A DNA stretch of 64,000 nucleotides from Massilia rubra (GCF_011682065.1 NZ_VUYU01000012.1:121836-185835), one strand, 5' to 3'. Shown: positions 1 to 9,067, counted from the stretch's first letter. The notes: generated by a model from the letters alone, not told the origin. Numbers and translations: made by a program.

Positions 1-1068
1 GACGCGCCGGCCATCTTTTCCAGCCTGGCGCTGGTGTTCGTCGAAGGCCAGCGCGCCTATGAGTACCGCTTCCGCGCGGCCGACGGGGCTTACCTGTGGA
101 TGCACGACACCCTGCGCCTGATCCGCGACGAGCAGGGCGCGCCGCTCGAAGTGATCGGCTCGCTGACCGATATCACGATCCGCAAGACCATGGAAGAGGC
201 GCTCTACAGCAAGGGCCAGGAACAGCAGTTGCTGATCGGGCGCTTGCAGGAAGCGCAGAACCAGTTGCTGCAATCGGAAAAAATGGCCTCGATCGGCCAG
301 TTGGCGGCCGGCATTGCGCACGAGATCAACAACCCGGTCGGCTTCGTCAATTCGAATATGGGGACGTTGCAGAAGTACGTGGCGACCCTGTTCGGGGTGG
401 TGCGCGAGTACGATGCCGCGATTGCCGGGCACAGCCCGCCGCCGGCCCTGAGCAGCCGCATTGCCCAGATCGGCAAAAGCGCGGACCTGACCTTCCTGCA
501 GGATGATGCGACCGACCTGATCCGCGAGTCGATGGACGGCCTCAAGCGGGTCAAGGATATCGTGCAGGCGCTCAAGGATTTTTCGCATGTGGGCGAGAAC
601 GAGTGGCAGGTAGCCGACCTGCATCATGGGCTCGACAGCACCTTGAATATCGTGTCGAACGAGATCAAGTACAAGGCCACGGTGGACAAGCAGTACGGGC
701 AAATTCCGCAGGTCACTTGCCTGGCGTCGCAGCTGAATCAGGTGTTCATGAATCTGCTGGTCAATGCCGGGCACGCGATCAAGGAAAAAGGCGTGATCAC
801 GATCCGCACCGGGGCCGAAGATGGCTGGGTGTGGGTGGCCATTAGCGACACCGGTTGCGGCATCGCGCAGGAACACTTGAACCGGATCTTCGAGCCGTTT
901 TTTACCACCAAGCCGGTTGGCAGCGGGACCGGGCTGGGCTTGTCGCTGTCGTACGGGATTGTGAACAAGCACGGGGGGCGCATCGACGTGGCGTCCACGC
1001 CGGGGCAGGGGACCACGTTTACGGTGCGCTTGCCGGTGCTGCCGCCGGGGGCGGGCGCGAAGGGGTAG
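1..1068 (+). CDS. PAS sensor histidine kinase (5' truncated by window edge)
   Basis: The frame is open from base 1, so the start lies outside the window; 355 codons are visible. The first ~55 residues are the end of a PAS/PAC domain (ending in the typical DITIRK). A short coiled coil follows, then an H-box GIAHEINNP with the phospho-accepting His at visible codon 107. An HATPase_c domain closes the protein, with an N-box (NLLVNAGHA), DTGCGI, and GTGLGLS. The kinase core closely resembles the one encoded at 3012-4478 (shared NEIKYKA and KQYG motifs), so the two are paralogues. It converges on the six-gene signalling operon next door and probably feeds the same receivers. No receiver domain is fused at the C-terminus. 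Confidence 0.93.
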   Translation, partial: DAPAIFSSLALVFVEGQRAYEYRFRAADGAYLWMHDTLRLIRDEQGAPLEVIGSLTDITIRKTMEEALYSKGQEQQLLIGRLQEAQNQLLQSEKMASIGQLAAGIAHEINNPVGFVNSNMGTLQKYVATLFGVVREYDAAIAGHSPPPALSSRIAQIGKSADLTFLQDDATDLIRESMDGLKRVKDIVQALKDFSHVGENEWQVADLHHGLDSTLNIVSNEIKYKATVDKQYGQIPQVTCLASQLNQVFMNLLVNAGHAIKEKGVITIRTGAEDGWVWVAISDTGCGIAQEHLNRIFEPFFTTKPVGSGTGLGLSLSYGIVNKHGGRIDVASTPGQGTTFTVRLPVLPPGAGAKG

Positions 1069-1154
1069 CGGCAATGCGCGCTGACCGTTGCGCCGTCGTT
1101 CCCGCCAGCGGGCCGCCGGGGCCGGCAACGAGCGATGCGGGGGGACCTCGCCAC

Positions 1155-1682
1155 CTACATGATAATCTCGCCGTTCGGCCCCCAGTTCACCTTCAGCAGC
1201 CCCGGTTCCTCTTCCTCCATCTTGCGGATCGCCAGTTCTTCGCGGCTCATGGACCCGTCCTGCACCCGTTGCCGGTCCGCCAGCTGATGCTGTTCGTGCA
1301 GCGTATCGCGGTATTCCAGCGCGAGCCGGATATTCTCGCGCAAATCGCCCACCTGCCACGGCTTCGGAATGAAGCGGAACACCTGCGCCTCGTTAATCGC
1401 GCTCATCACCGTCTCGAACTCGGTCGAGGCCGACAAAATCATGCGCACCGTGTCGGGCGCCACTTCCATGATCGCGTGCAAAAACTCCACGCCCGTCATT
1501 TGCGGCATCCTGTAATCCGAAATGACCAGGTCGAACGTGACCTCGGCGCAGCGCGTGAGCGCATCGAACGGATCGGTGAAGGTCTCGATCTGCAAGTCGG
1601 GAATCTCGATGTGCTGGCGCATCGCCCGCACCAGCGCATTGAGCACGTTGATTTCATCGTCAACCAAAAGAATGCGGCGCAT
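1155..1682 (-). CDS. Response regulator, single receiver domain with short tail
   Basis: 175 residues. The receiver spans about residues 1-125: acidic pocket DDE at 8-10, phospho-acceptor Asp56 in ISDYRMP, and Lys107 in FIPKPW. The ~50-residue tail is charged and has no recognisable output domain, so it likely works by protein contact, like other stand-alone receivers. It is the last gene of the minus-strand operon and starts one base after the REC-HD-GYP gene stops. The KPW after the conserved Lys is shared with the other receivers in this operon, suggesting common kinase partners. Partner assignment is inference. Confidence 0.92.
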   Translation of the reverse strand: MRRILLVDDEINVLNALVRAMRQHIEIPDLQIETFTDPFDALTRCAEVTFDLVISDYRMPQMTGVEFLHAIMEVAPDTVRMILSASTEFETVMSAINEAQVFRFIPKPWQVGDLRENIRLALEYRDTLHEQHQLADRQRVQDGSMSREELAIRKMEEEEPGLLKVNWGPNGEIIM

Positions 1683-1683
1683 G

Positions 1684-3015
1684 TCAAGCCTCCTTCACCG
1701 GCACAGGCCACACCCAGATATTCAGGCGGACCTCGTTCTTGTTTTCAAAATCCTGGACTTGCTGGATCAGGCGCTCGTCTAACACGTGGTCGGCCGAGAG
1801 CAGCATCAAGCCCTCCGGGCTGACCAGGTCGCGCGACAAGGTCATGCCCGGCGCCAGGTACTTGGCCATGGTGGCCAGGTCTTTGATTTTTTCAATCTTG
1901 TCGCCATCCATCAGCGCGCGGAACGCCGCCACCACGTTCGGATCGTAGCGCTTGCCCACGGCGTCGTAGATGATCTGCTTGGCGTCGGGCGCCAGCACGC
2001 GGCGCTGGATCAGCGCGCCGATCTGCAAATTGTCGTAGTCCGACGCCAGCGCCAGGATGCGCGCGCCGAGCGGAATCAAGGGGCCGGCCACGCCGTCCGG
2101 AAAACCGGCGCCGTCGAAGCGCTCCATCTGCGCGCGCAACAAGGACGCCACGCCCTGCAAGTCGTCGAGCGGCATCAAGAGTTGCTCGGCGCGCAGCGGA
2201 TGCTTGCGGAACACGCCCAGCATGTCGCCCGCCAGCAAATTGACCGGCGTGGCCAGCAAGTCGTCCGTAAAGCCGATCTTGCCGATATCGTGCAGCAGCG
2301 CGGCGATGAACACTTCCTGGGTCGCGTTCGCATCGAGCCCGAGCTTGACGGCGAGGCGCCGCGCCAGGTCCGCCACGCGGCGCGAATGCCCGGCCAGGTT
2401 GCCGCCGCGCATTTCGATCATGCTCGACAGGATCTTGATCGTCGTGATGAAATTGCTCTTGAGCTTTTTGTTGGTCTCGAGGATGGTGTCGCGCGAGTTG
2501 CGCAACTCTTCGGTGCGGATCTCGACCTTCGCTTCCAGGCTCTGGTTGAGGGTTTTCAATTCCTCGTTCTGGCGCGCGGTCAACACTTCCAGGCGCTCTT
2601 TTTCCTGCTCCAGCGCATGGCGTTCGAGCGCGTGGCGCACCACCAGCAAGATATCGGTGTCGTCCCACGGCTTGGTGATGTAGCGGTAGATTTCGCCGCG
2701 GTTGATCGCCGCCAGGATCGAGGACACGTCCGAATAGCCGGTCAGCAGCAGGCGCAAGGTGCCGGGCCAGCGTTCGCGCACGTGTTCCAGGAAGCGGGCG
2801 CCGTCCATTTCGGGCATGCGCATGTCGGAAATGACCAGGTCGACTTTTTCCTGTTCCAGGATGGCCAGGCCGGCCGCGCCGCTCTCGGCCACCAGCACCC
2901 GGTAGCCCTCCGGGCGGAACAGCCGGCGCAGCGCCGACAGGATGTTCGGTTCGTCGTCAACGCACAGCACGGTGGCCGGGGGTGGGGCGGTATCGTCGGT
3001 CAGGCTGTCTGTCAT
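1684..3015 (-). CDS. REC-HD-GYP-type response regulator with altered metal site
   Basis: 443 residues. Receiver at ~15-130 (Asp64 in ISDMRMP, Lys115 in TKPW), coiled coil ~130-190, then an HD-GYP-like domain ~195-370. Family members hydrolyse c-di-GMP (RpfG type). His210, His242-Asp243 (HDIGKIG) and His272 are present. The usual HH before ExxDGxGYP is replaced by Gln296-Met297, and GYP reads GFP (DGAGFPDG, 301-308). Two metal ligands are therefore missing, and c-di-GMP hydrolysis is doubtful; a binding or scaffold role is possible. About 70 further residues follow the HD-GYP region. The gene overlaps the upstream kinase gene by 4 bp (ATGA), so the two are very likely co-translated. Confidence 0.9.
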   Translation of the reverse strand: MTDSLTDDTAPPPATVLCVDDEPNILSALRRLFRPEGYRVLVAESGAAGLAILEQEKVDLVISDMRMPEMDGARFLEHVRERWPGTLRLLLTGYSDVSSILAAINRGEIYRYITKPWDDTDILLVVRHALERHALEQEKERLEVLTARQNEELKTLNQSLEAKVEIRTEELRNSRDTILETNKKLKSNFITTIKILSSMIEMRGGNLAGHSRRVADLARRLAVKLGLDANATQEVFIAALLHDIGKIGFTDDLLATPVNLLAGDMLGVFRKHPLRAEQLLMPLDDLQGVASLLRAQMERFDGAGFPDGVAGPLIPLGARILALASDYDNLQIGALIQRRVLAPDAKQIIYDAVGKRYDPNVVAAFRALMDGDKIEKIKDLATMAKYLAPGMTLSRDLVSPEGLMLLSADHVLDERLIQQVQDFENKNEVRLNIWVWPVPVKEA

Positions 3016-4478
3016 GGGCTGCTCTCCTCGCTTGTGCTTCTCTGGTGCACCGGCAGCACGATGCGGAACGTGGTGCCACGCCCGATCTCGCTGTCGACAT
3101 CGATGCTGCCACGGTGTTTTTGGATGATGCCATAGGCCAGGGACAGGCCCAGGCCGGTTCCCTTGCCCACCGCCTTGGTGGTGAAAAAGGGGTCGAAGAT
3201 GCGCGACAGGTTTTCGCGTGGGATGCCGCTGCCGTCATCGGCAATCTCGATCCACACTTGTTCGCCGTCGGCGCCCGATTCGCCCAGGGTGCCGCTGCGC
3301 AGCGTAATCGTGCCGCGCCGCTCGCTCATCGCGTGCGCCGCGTTGACCACCAGGTTCATGATGACCTGGTTGATCTGGGACGGCAGGCATTCGATGTCGG
3401 GAATGGCGCCATACTGCTTGACCACGTCGGCCTTGTACTTGACCTCGTTGGAGACGATGTTCAGGGTCGAATCGATGCCGCCGTGCACATTGGCCCAGAC
3501 CCAGTCCTGGTTGGCGTCGACCCGGGAAAAATCCTTGAGGTCCTGCACGATGTGGCGCACGCGCACGATGCCTTCTTTCGATTCGCTCATCAGCACCGGA
3601 ATGTCTTCGCGCAAAAAATCGAGGTCGAGCGTCTTGCGCATGGCGGCCAGGCGGGCCGCCGTTTCCGGGCTGGCCTGGCTTTCCGCCTCCTGATACACGT
3701 GCAACATGTCGAACAACTGGTCGAGGTAGCTTTGCAGGGTGCCGAAATTGGAGAAGATATAGCCGATCGGGTTGTTGATTTCGTGCGCCACGCCGGCCGC
3801 CAGTTGCCCGATCGAGGCCAGTTTTTCCGACTGCACCAGCTGTTCCTGGGCCATCGACAGTTTGGCGTTCAGTTCGGTCAGGGCCAGGTGCTTGGCGCGC
3901 AGTTCGGCGTCGGCGATCTGGCGCTGGCGCAGGTCGTCTTCGAGCCGTTCGTTCGCTTCGGCCAGCTGCGCGGTGCGCTTTTCGATCAGGTGTTCGAGGT
4001 TGTCGTGGGCGCGCCGCAGGGCGTTTTCGGCGACCCGCCGCTCGGTCACGTCGCGCATGGTTTCGATCGCGCCGACCACCTGGCCGGAGGCGTCGCGCAG
4101 GGGCGCGGCGGTGAAGTGCAGCCAGTGCCCGCCGACGCCCAGGTTTTCGAAAAAGCCTTCGGTCTCGTACGCGCCGGGAATCAGGGCCGACTGGCGGTGC
4201 GCGCCGAGCCCATCGCCGTCGCCCGAGACGATCATGTCCGACAGCATCTGCCGCTCGTGGGCGTAAAACGCCACGCCGTGATTGCGCGTGCCGATCATCG
4301 CTTCCGTGCTCCAGCCGAGCAGGTGCTCGCAGGCCTTGTTCCAGTGCGTGATGGTGTGATCGCGGTCGATCACGAAGGTGGCCACCGGGTGCCCGTCGAG
4401 CAGTTCCGACAGGGCGATGGCGCTGCCGTCGTCGGCGCCGGGAGGGCAGTTAGAGAACGCTTGTTCGCGGTTGTGCAT
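3012..4478 (-). CDS. PAS sensor histidine kinase
   Basis: 488 residues. PAS/PAC at ~20-140 (ends RDVTERR), coiled coil ~145-215, H-box GVAHEINNP with His232, and an HATPase_c domain to the C-terminus (NLVVNAAHA N-box, DDGSGIP, GTGLGLS). There is no membrane segment, so it is a cytoplasmic kinase. The frame stays open far upstream, but the start is set at the ATG of MHNREQ: GGAGAC lies 8 bases before it, and the upstream stretch overlaps the HDOD gene in another frame. It sits 29 bp after the HDOD gene and overlaps the HD-GYP regulator by 4 bp. Its likely partners are the operon's three receivers. Confidence 0.93.
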   Translation of the reverse strand: MHNREQAFSNCPPGADDGSAIALSELLDGHPVATFVIDRDHTITHWNKACEHLLGWSTEAMIGTRNHGVAFYAHERQMLSDMIVSGDGDGLGAHRQSALIPGAYETEGFFENLGVGGHWLHFTAAPLRDASGQVVGAIETMRDVTERRVAENALRRAHDNLEHLIEKRTAQLAEANERLEDDLRQRQIADAELRAKHLALTELNAKLSMAQEQLVQSEKLASIGQLAAGVAHEINNPIGYIFSNFGTLQSYLDQLFDMLHVYQEAESQASPETAARLAAMRKTLDLDFLREDIPVLMSESKEGIVRVRHIVQDLKDFSRVDANQDWVWANVHGGIDSTLNIVSNEVKYKADVVKQYGAIPDIECLPSQINQVIMNLVVNAAHAMSERRGTITLRSGTLGESGADGEQVWIEIADDGSGIPRENLSRIFDPFFTTKAVGKGTGLGLSLAYGIIQKHRGSIDVDSEIGRGTTFRIVLPVHQRSTSEESSP

Positions 4479-4507
4479 CTGGATCGGTCTCCATGGCGTT
4501 CGTCGGT

Positions 4508-5359
4508 TTAGCTGACGAGAATTTTGCACATGTCGACAAAGGTCGACTCGGTATCGCGGAACAGCTTGGCGCAGTCCGCTTCGCTCAGCGCCAGGGTCAC
4601 CCACAGCGCCTGCGACATCGGCGGCGCCAGGTCGTCTTCCTCGCCGGTCAGGTCCAGCGCGGTGGCGATGATATTGGCGGCGTGCACCAGCAGCGCCAGC
4701 GTCGGCTTGCCGCCGGCGTCGATCTGGTGGTGCTTGGCCACCGCTTCCTGCATGTCGGCCGGGAACTTCCAGTACGCGGCCAGGGCGGCGCCGGCGGCGG
4801 CGTGGTCGATCCCGATCACGGCGCGCTCGGCGTCGATGATGTAGCAATCGTGCTCCTTGCGGTAGGCCAGCATGGCGGCGTATTCGGCCGGGAAGCGGGT
4901 GGCCAGCACCAGGGTGCCGATATCGTGCAGCAGGCCGGCCGTGAAGGCGGTGTCGGGATTGAGTTTCAGGTGCACCGCCAGCAGCTTGGCGCACACGGCG
5001 GTGGCCACCGAATGGCGCCAGAAGGCCTGGAAATTGACGCCGCCGGCCGCGTTCGACGGGAAGCTGCCGGTCACCGCGCATGCCGTCACCAGGGTGCGGA
5101 TGCTGTGAAAGCCGAGCACCGCGATGGCCTGGTGGATGGTGGTGACCTTGGACGACATGCCGTAGAACGAGGAGTTCGCCAGGCGCAAGGTCTTGGCCGT
5201 CAGTGACTGGTCGAGGGCGATCTTGCCACCCAGGACGTGCACATCGATGTCTTCCTGGTCCATCGAGGAGAGCAGTTCGACCACCACCGCCGACAGCGAG
5301 GGCAGGTCGCGGATGCGCTTGACGACGTCGTCGATCGAGGCGTTCAGCGCCGTGATCAT
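4508..5359 (-). CDS. HDOD-domain protein
   Basis: 283 residues. The HDOD domain covers ~10-210: IRDLPSLSAVVVELL at the N-terminus, LRLANSSFYG, the IAVLGFHSIRTLV helix and AGLLHDIG. HDOD proteins are signalling adaptors related to HD phosphohydrolases, often lacking catalysis. The frame is open to 5641, but that extension is Arg/Ala-rich shadow coding. The chosen ATG has AGGAG upstream and overlaps the previous gene's stop (ATGA). Its place between c-di-GMP domain proteins and a kinase suggests an adaptor role in the same pathway (inference). Confidence 0.9.
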   Translation of the reverse strand: MITALNASIDDVVKRIRDLPSLSAVVVELLSSMDQEDIDVHVLGGKIALDQSLTAKTLRLANSSFYGMSSKVTTIHQAIAVLGFHSIRTLVTACAVTGSFPSNAAGGVNFQAFWRHSVATAVCAKLLAVHLKLNPDTAFTAGLLHDIGTLVLATRFPAEYAAMLAYRKEHDCYIIDAERAVIGIDHAAAGAALAAYWKFPADMQEAVAKHHQIDAGGKPTLALLVHAANIIATALDLTGEEDDLAPPMSQALWVTLALSEADCAKLFRDTESTFVDMCKILVS

Positions 5360-5712
5360 CCTGCGCTCCTGCGGTAGGCCAGCAGGCGTTCGAGCAGCAT
5401 CGCGCTGGCGCTCCCGGCCGCACTGTTCAGGCAGCGCCGGAACAGGTGCTCGAGGCGCGCGCACTGGCGTTCGCGTTCGGCCTGCAAGGCGGCCGCGTCG
5501 AGCGCCGCGTCGGCCGCGTTCACGCTGCCGACCACCTGCAGCTGTTCGATGCCGCGCCGCCGCAGCGACGTCAGCGCCGCCGCGCCCAGGGTGGCGCCGG
5601 CCGGCAGCAGCACGGCGCCGCCGGCGTCGCGCAGGTCGCACGCCAGCACCATGCCTTCGATGGCGTCGTCGATCCCGATGGTGTCTTGAACTGGCGTTGT
5701 TGCAGTGCTCAT
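5356..5712 (-). CDS. Small protein resembling N-terminal segment of HD phosphohydrolase regulators
   Basis: 118 residues. Residues ~12-60 (DAIEGMVLACDLRD, LLPAGATL, LRRRGIEQLQV) resemble the small beta-rich module often found before HD/HD-GYP domains. The rest is a helical, Leu-rich tail. Here the module is a separate protein translated directly before the HDOD protein, so the two may function together as a split version of such a fusion (inference). The start at the ATG of MSTATT is fixed by GAGGAGAC upstream and an ATGA overlap with the preceding gene; the alternative GTG further up would sit on top of that ribosome binding site. The stop overlaps the HDOD start by 4 bp. Confidence 0.82.
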   Translation of the reverse strand: MSTATTPVQDTIGIDDAIEGMVLACDLRDAGGAVLLPAGATLGAAALTSLRRRGIEQLQVVGSVNAADAALDAAALQAERERQCARLEHLFRRCLNSAAGSASAMLLERLLAYRRSAG

Positions 5713-8264
5713 ACCGTCTCCTCGCACGCGCTAATGGTGATCAGGCTACCGCGCGACTGCGAGTTCGCGCCCATGGGATGGGCCACCACCTGGAAGCAGC
5801 GCCCGTCGATGTGGACCTGGTGGCTGCCGCTTGGAGCCAGGCCGTCGGGAAACAGTTCAGGCAGCACAATCTGCGCCTCATTGCCGAGTATCGCACCATT
5901 CTGGCGGAACACGCGCTCGGCAGCGGTGTTGACAAACGCCACCATGCCCTCGTCGTCCAGGCCGATGACCGCCAGCGGCACGAACTGCAGCAGTTCGCGC
6001 GCCACGTTCAGGCTGATTTCGTCGCGCGTGATCTGTTGCTGCTTCTGGCGCAGCACGTCTTCCATGCGCCGGTTGGCCGCCGCCAGTTCGTGGTTGGCGG
6101 TGCGCAATTCCAGGTTCAGGCGATCGTTGTCGTCGGCGATTTCCTTCAGGCGGAAGGCCTCGGCGATGTGGGTGCGCAGTTGCTCGTCATCCCAGGGCTT
6201 GGTCAGGAACTTGAAGATCGCGCCCTCGTTGACGGCGTCGGTCACCGATTGCAGCTCGGTGTAACCGGAGAGCATGATGCGGATCGTGTCCGGATACAGG
6301 TTCTTGGCCGCGCGCAAAAAATCGGCGCCGATCATGCCCGGCATGCGCTGGTCCGATACGATCACGTCGACCGCGTTGGCGGCCAGCACATCGAGTCCTT
6401 CCTGGCCGCTGTTGGCCGACAGGATCTGGTAGCCGTCGCGCCGCAGCAGGCGTTTCAGGGCCGAGACGATATTCTGCTCGTCGTCGACCAGCAGCAGGGT
6501 GCGCGGCAGCTTCTGGATGCGCAGCAGGTGCGGCGGCACCGCGTGGCCGACGGCCAGCAGGCTGGCGACCTGGTCGCGGTCGCACGGCTTGCCAAAAAAA
6601 TAGCCCTGGATCTGGTCGCACATATTGCGCCGTAAAAAATCGCACTGGGCTTCCGTTTCCACGCCTTCGGCCGCCACTTCGATGCCCAGGTGGTGCGCCA
6701 TCGAAATGATGGTCTTGACCAGGGCGGCATCGTCGGCGCCGGTGACGATATTGCCGGTCAGGCCGCAGTCGATCTTGACCAGGTCGAGCGGGAAGCGCTT
6801 GAGGTGGTTCAGCGAGGAGTAGCCAGTGCCGAAGTCGTCCAGGGTCAGGCCGACCCCCAGCGCTTTGAGCTGGGCCAGGGTGGCGTCGCTGGCCTGCTGG
6901 TCCTGCATCAGGGCCGCCTCGGTGATTTCGAGCGAGATCTGGAGCGGCGGCAGGCCCGATTGCGCCAGCGCGTCGGCCACCGCCTGGGGCAGGGCGGCGT
7001 CGCGAAATTGCTTGGGCGAGATGTTGATCGCCACCCGCACCGGCGGCAGGCCGGCCGCGCGCCAGGCCACCATGTCCTCGACCGCGCGGCGCAGGCTCCA
7101 GTAGCCGAGCGCGACGGTCAGCCCGGTCGCTTCGGCCAGCGGGATGAAGCGCCCGGCGGGAATCAAGCCCATCACCGGGTGCTGCCAGCGCACCAGCGCC
7201 TCCAGCGCGCAGATGGCGCCCCGCTGCAGGTCGGCCATGGGCTGGTATTGCAGTTGCAGCTGGCCATCGGTCAGGGCCACGCGCAGCGCCGCTTCCATCT
7301 GGGCGCGCTCGGTGGTGCGCTGGTTCATCTCGGGCGCGAAAAATTGCAACTGGTTGCCGCCCAGACCGCGCGCGTGCGACAGCGCCATGTCGGCGTAGCG
7401 CAACAGGGTCACGCCATCGTCGGCATCTTGCGGATAACGGGCGATGCCGATGCTGCACCCGGCGTGCAGGCTCTGGCCGATCACCGGGAAGGGCGCGCCG
7501 ATCACGCGCACGATGTGCTCGCACACGGCATGCACCTGGGCGCTGTCGGTCACGTCGGCCAGCACCAGCACGAACTCGTTGCCGCCGTGGCGCGACAGGG
7601 TGTCCTGCGCGCGCATGCAGCCTTGCACCCGCATCGCCACGCTGATCAGGAGCTGGTCGCCGGCCACGTAGCCCAGGCTCTCATTGACCAGGTTGAAGCC
7701 ATCGAGGGCCAGGCACAGCACGGCGACCCCGCCGGCGCGGCCGTGCGCCTGCGTCATGGCCGCTTGCAGGCGCTCGTTGAACAGGGCACGGTTGGCCAGG
7801 CCGGTCAGGGCGTCGTGGCTCGACAGGTGAGCCAGCAGGGCTTGCTGCTCTTGCAGCTCGGTGACATCCTCGACGATGCAGAGCAGTTGGGGCGCAACAG
7901 CGGCCCCCGCCGCCGGCGCCACGCTGATGGTCCAGCGGCACCACGGCGCGCTGGCGCTGGCGCGCAGCAGCAGGGTGTGGCTCGCGCCCGCGCCGGCCAC
8001 CGCATGCAGGGCGGCGGCCAGGGGATTGTCGGGCCGGGCGTCGCCTGGCGCGTCGCCAAGCGCGTCGCCAAGCGCCAGCGCGCTGGTGCCGATCAACTCG
8101 GCGTCGGTGCGGCGCTGCAGGCGGCAAAAGGCCGGGTTGACGGCGAGGATGGGGAACGCGGCCTCGCCGGCGCCGACCAGCAGCACGCCGTTGGCGCAGG
8201 CGTCCCAGGCTGCCGCAGCGGCGCCGGGAAGCGGTCGGGGGGGATGCGCGGTATCCAATTCCAT
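5709..8264 (-). CDS. PAS-GGDEF(degenerate)-EAL-REC-PAS protein
   Basis: 851 residues; first gene of the operon. PAS ~20-138, GGDEF ~140-305, EAL ~320-570, receiver ~588-705 (Asp638 in VSDQRMP, Lys in LTKPW), coiled coil ~710-745, second PAS-like segment ~750-845. The cyclase signature is GGNEF (227-231), and the first metal Asp of the usual DxDxF is Ala186 (ALDGF). Both metal ligands are therefore gone and diguanylate cyclase activity is unlikely. The EAL domain keeps EAL (355-357), NISPKQF, DDFGTGYSS and a late AAEGVET, so c-di-GMP hydrolysis (or GTP-gated hydrolysis via the dead GGDEF) is plausible. A receiver placed after an EAL domain is an unusual order. The start is weakly supported (GAAAGACG upstream). 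Confidence 0.93.
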   Translation of the reverse strand: MELDTAHPPRPLPGAAAAAWDACANGVLLVGAGEAAFPILAVNPAFCRLQRRTDAELIGTSALALGDALGDAPGDARPDNPLAAALHAVAGAGASHTLLLRASASAPWCRWTISVAPAAGAAVAPQLLCIVEDVTELQEQQALLAHLSSHDALTGLANRALFNERLQAAMTQAHGRAGGVAVLCLALDGFNLVNESLGYVAGDQLLISVAMRVQGCMRAQDTLSRHGGNEFVLVLADVTDSAQVHAVCEHIVRVIGAPFPVIGQSLHAGCSIGIARYPQDADDGVTLLRYADMALSHARGLGGNQLQFFAPEMNQRTTERAQMEAALRVALTDGQLQLQYQPMADLQRGAICALEALVRWQHPVMGLIPAGRFIPLAEATGLTVALGYWSLRRAVEDMVAWRAAGLPPVRVAINISPKQFRDAALPQAVADALAQSGLPPLQISLEITEAALMQDQQASDATLAQLKALGVGLTLDDFGTGYSSLNHLKRFPLDLVKIDCGLTGNIVTGADDAALVKTIISMAHHLGIEVAAEGVETEAQCDFLRRNMCDQIQGYFFGKPCDRDQVASLLAVGHAVPPHLLRIQKLPRTLLLVDDEQNIVSALKRLLRRDGYQILSANSGQEGLDVLAANAVDVIVSDQRMPGMIGADFLRAAKNLYPDTIRIMLSGYTELQSVTDAVNEGAIFKFLTKPWDDEQLRTHIAEAFRLKEIADDNDRLNLELRTANHELAAANRRMEDVLRQKQQQITRDEISLNVARELLQFVPLAVIGLDDEGMVAFVNTAAERVFRQNGAILGNEAQIVLPELFPDGLAPSGSHQVHIDGRCFQVVAHPMGANSQSRGSLITISACEETV

Positions 8265-8473
8265 CAGCGTCTTTCAATAAAGAATGCGATTGTGCTGGCC
8301 GTGCCGGCGCCGCCGCGCAAGCGGCAGGCCTTCGATTTATTATACGGAGAAATATTTATAGAACGGAAGGGAAGATTTCTTTTTGTTGCTCCGTGGCCTT
8401 AGGTGCGTTTGCGTACAGAGCAAAAAGAATAGACGGTGCATGCTGGGGCATCATTAATGCAGGAGGAGTTAGC

Positions 8474-9031
8474 ATGTCTACAATCGTTGCAGGTCACTTT
8501 CAGCTTCAGGACGAAGTTGACAACGCGCGTCGCGAGCTGGTACGCGCCGGTTTTCCAGAGGACCGCATCTCGGCCTTTTTCCTGAACCAGCCGGGCCAGC
8601 ATGACCAGACCGCGATCGGCGGCGACAATATGCAGTCGCCGGGCGCCAAGGAAACCCCGGAGGGCGTGGTGGCGGGCGCGGCCACCGGCGGCGCCATCGG
8701 TGTGGCGATCGGCGCGGCCACCTCGGTCGTGACCGGTCCGGCCGGCCCGATTGTCGGCGGCCTGGTCGGGGCGCACGTGGGTTCGCTGTTCAGCTTGTCG
8801 AAGATGAAGGATGCCGGCGAGAAGGAAGAGGGCAGCAATGCCAACCGCTACGAGCCGCGCCTGTCGGGCATGTTGATTGCGGTGGCGGCCGACCAGCCGG
8901 ACGACGAAACGCGCGCCATCGAGGTGCTGCGCGGTTTGGGCTCGCACCATATCGAGCGCGCCAAGGGCACCATCGAAGGTGGCGACTGGACCGATTTCGA
9001 TCCGCTCAGTATTCCGGTGCTGGTGCAGTAA
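8474..9031 (+). CDS. Glycine-zipper stress-type protein
   Basis: 185 residues, unrecognised as a named gene. The N-terminus (STIVAGHFQLQDEVDNARREL, residues 2-22) resembles the small alpha/beta domain of general stress proteins of the 17M/YflT type. A central Gly/Ala-rich hydrophobic stretch (~60-115, repeated GxxxG) is a glycine zipper likely to insert in or oligomerise at a membrane. The C-terminal ~65 residues repeat the small-domain pattern (LIAVAADQPDDETRAIEVLR). The ATG has a strong AGGAGGAG upstream; an earlier in-frame codon lacks one. An AT-rich stretch at 8335-8365 probably holds the promoter. A strong terminator hairpin follows. Confidence 0.85.
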   Translation: MSTIVAGHFQLQDEVDNARRELVRAGFPEDRISAFFLNQPGQHDQTAIGGDNMQSPGAKETPEGVVAGAATGGAIGVAIGAATSVVTGPAGPIVGGLVGAHVGSLFSLSKMKDAGEKEEGSNANRYEPRLSGMLIAVAADQPDDETRAIEVLRGLGSHHIERAKGTIEGGDWTDFDPLSIPVLVQ

Positions 9032-9067
9032 ACTGCTTGCCCGGCGACGCCCGATGCAGCGTCCTTC

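Noticed and set aside
4479..5423. N-terminal extension of the PAS kinase frame
   Set aside because: Lies over the HDOD gene in another frame; a ribosome binding site marks the ATG at 4478.
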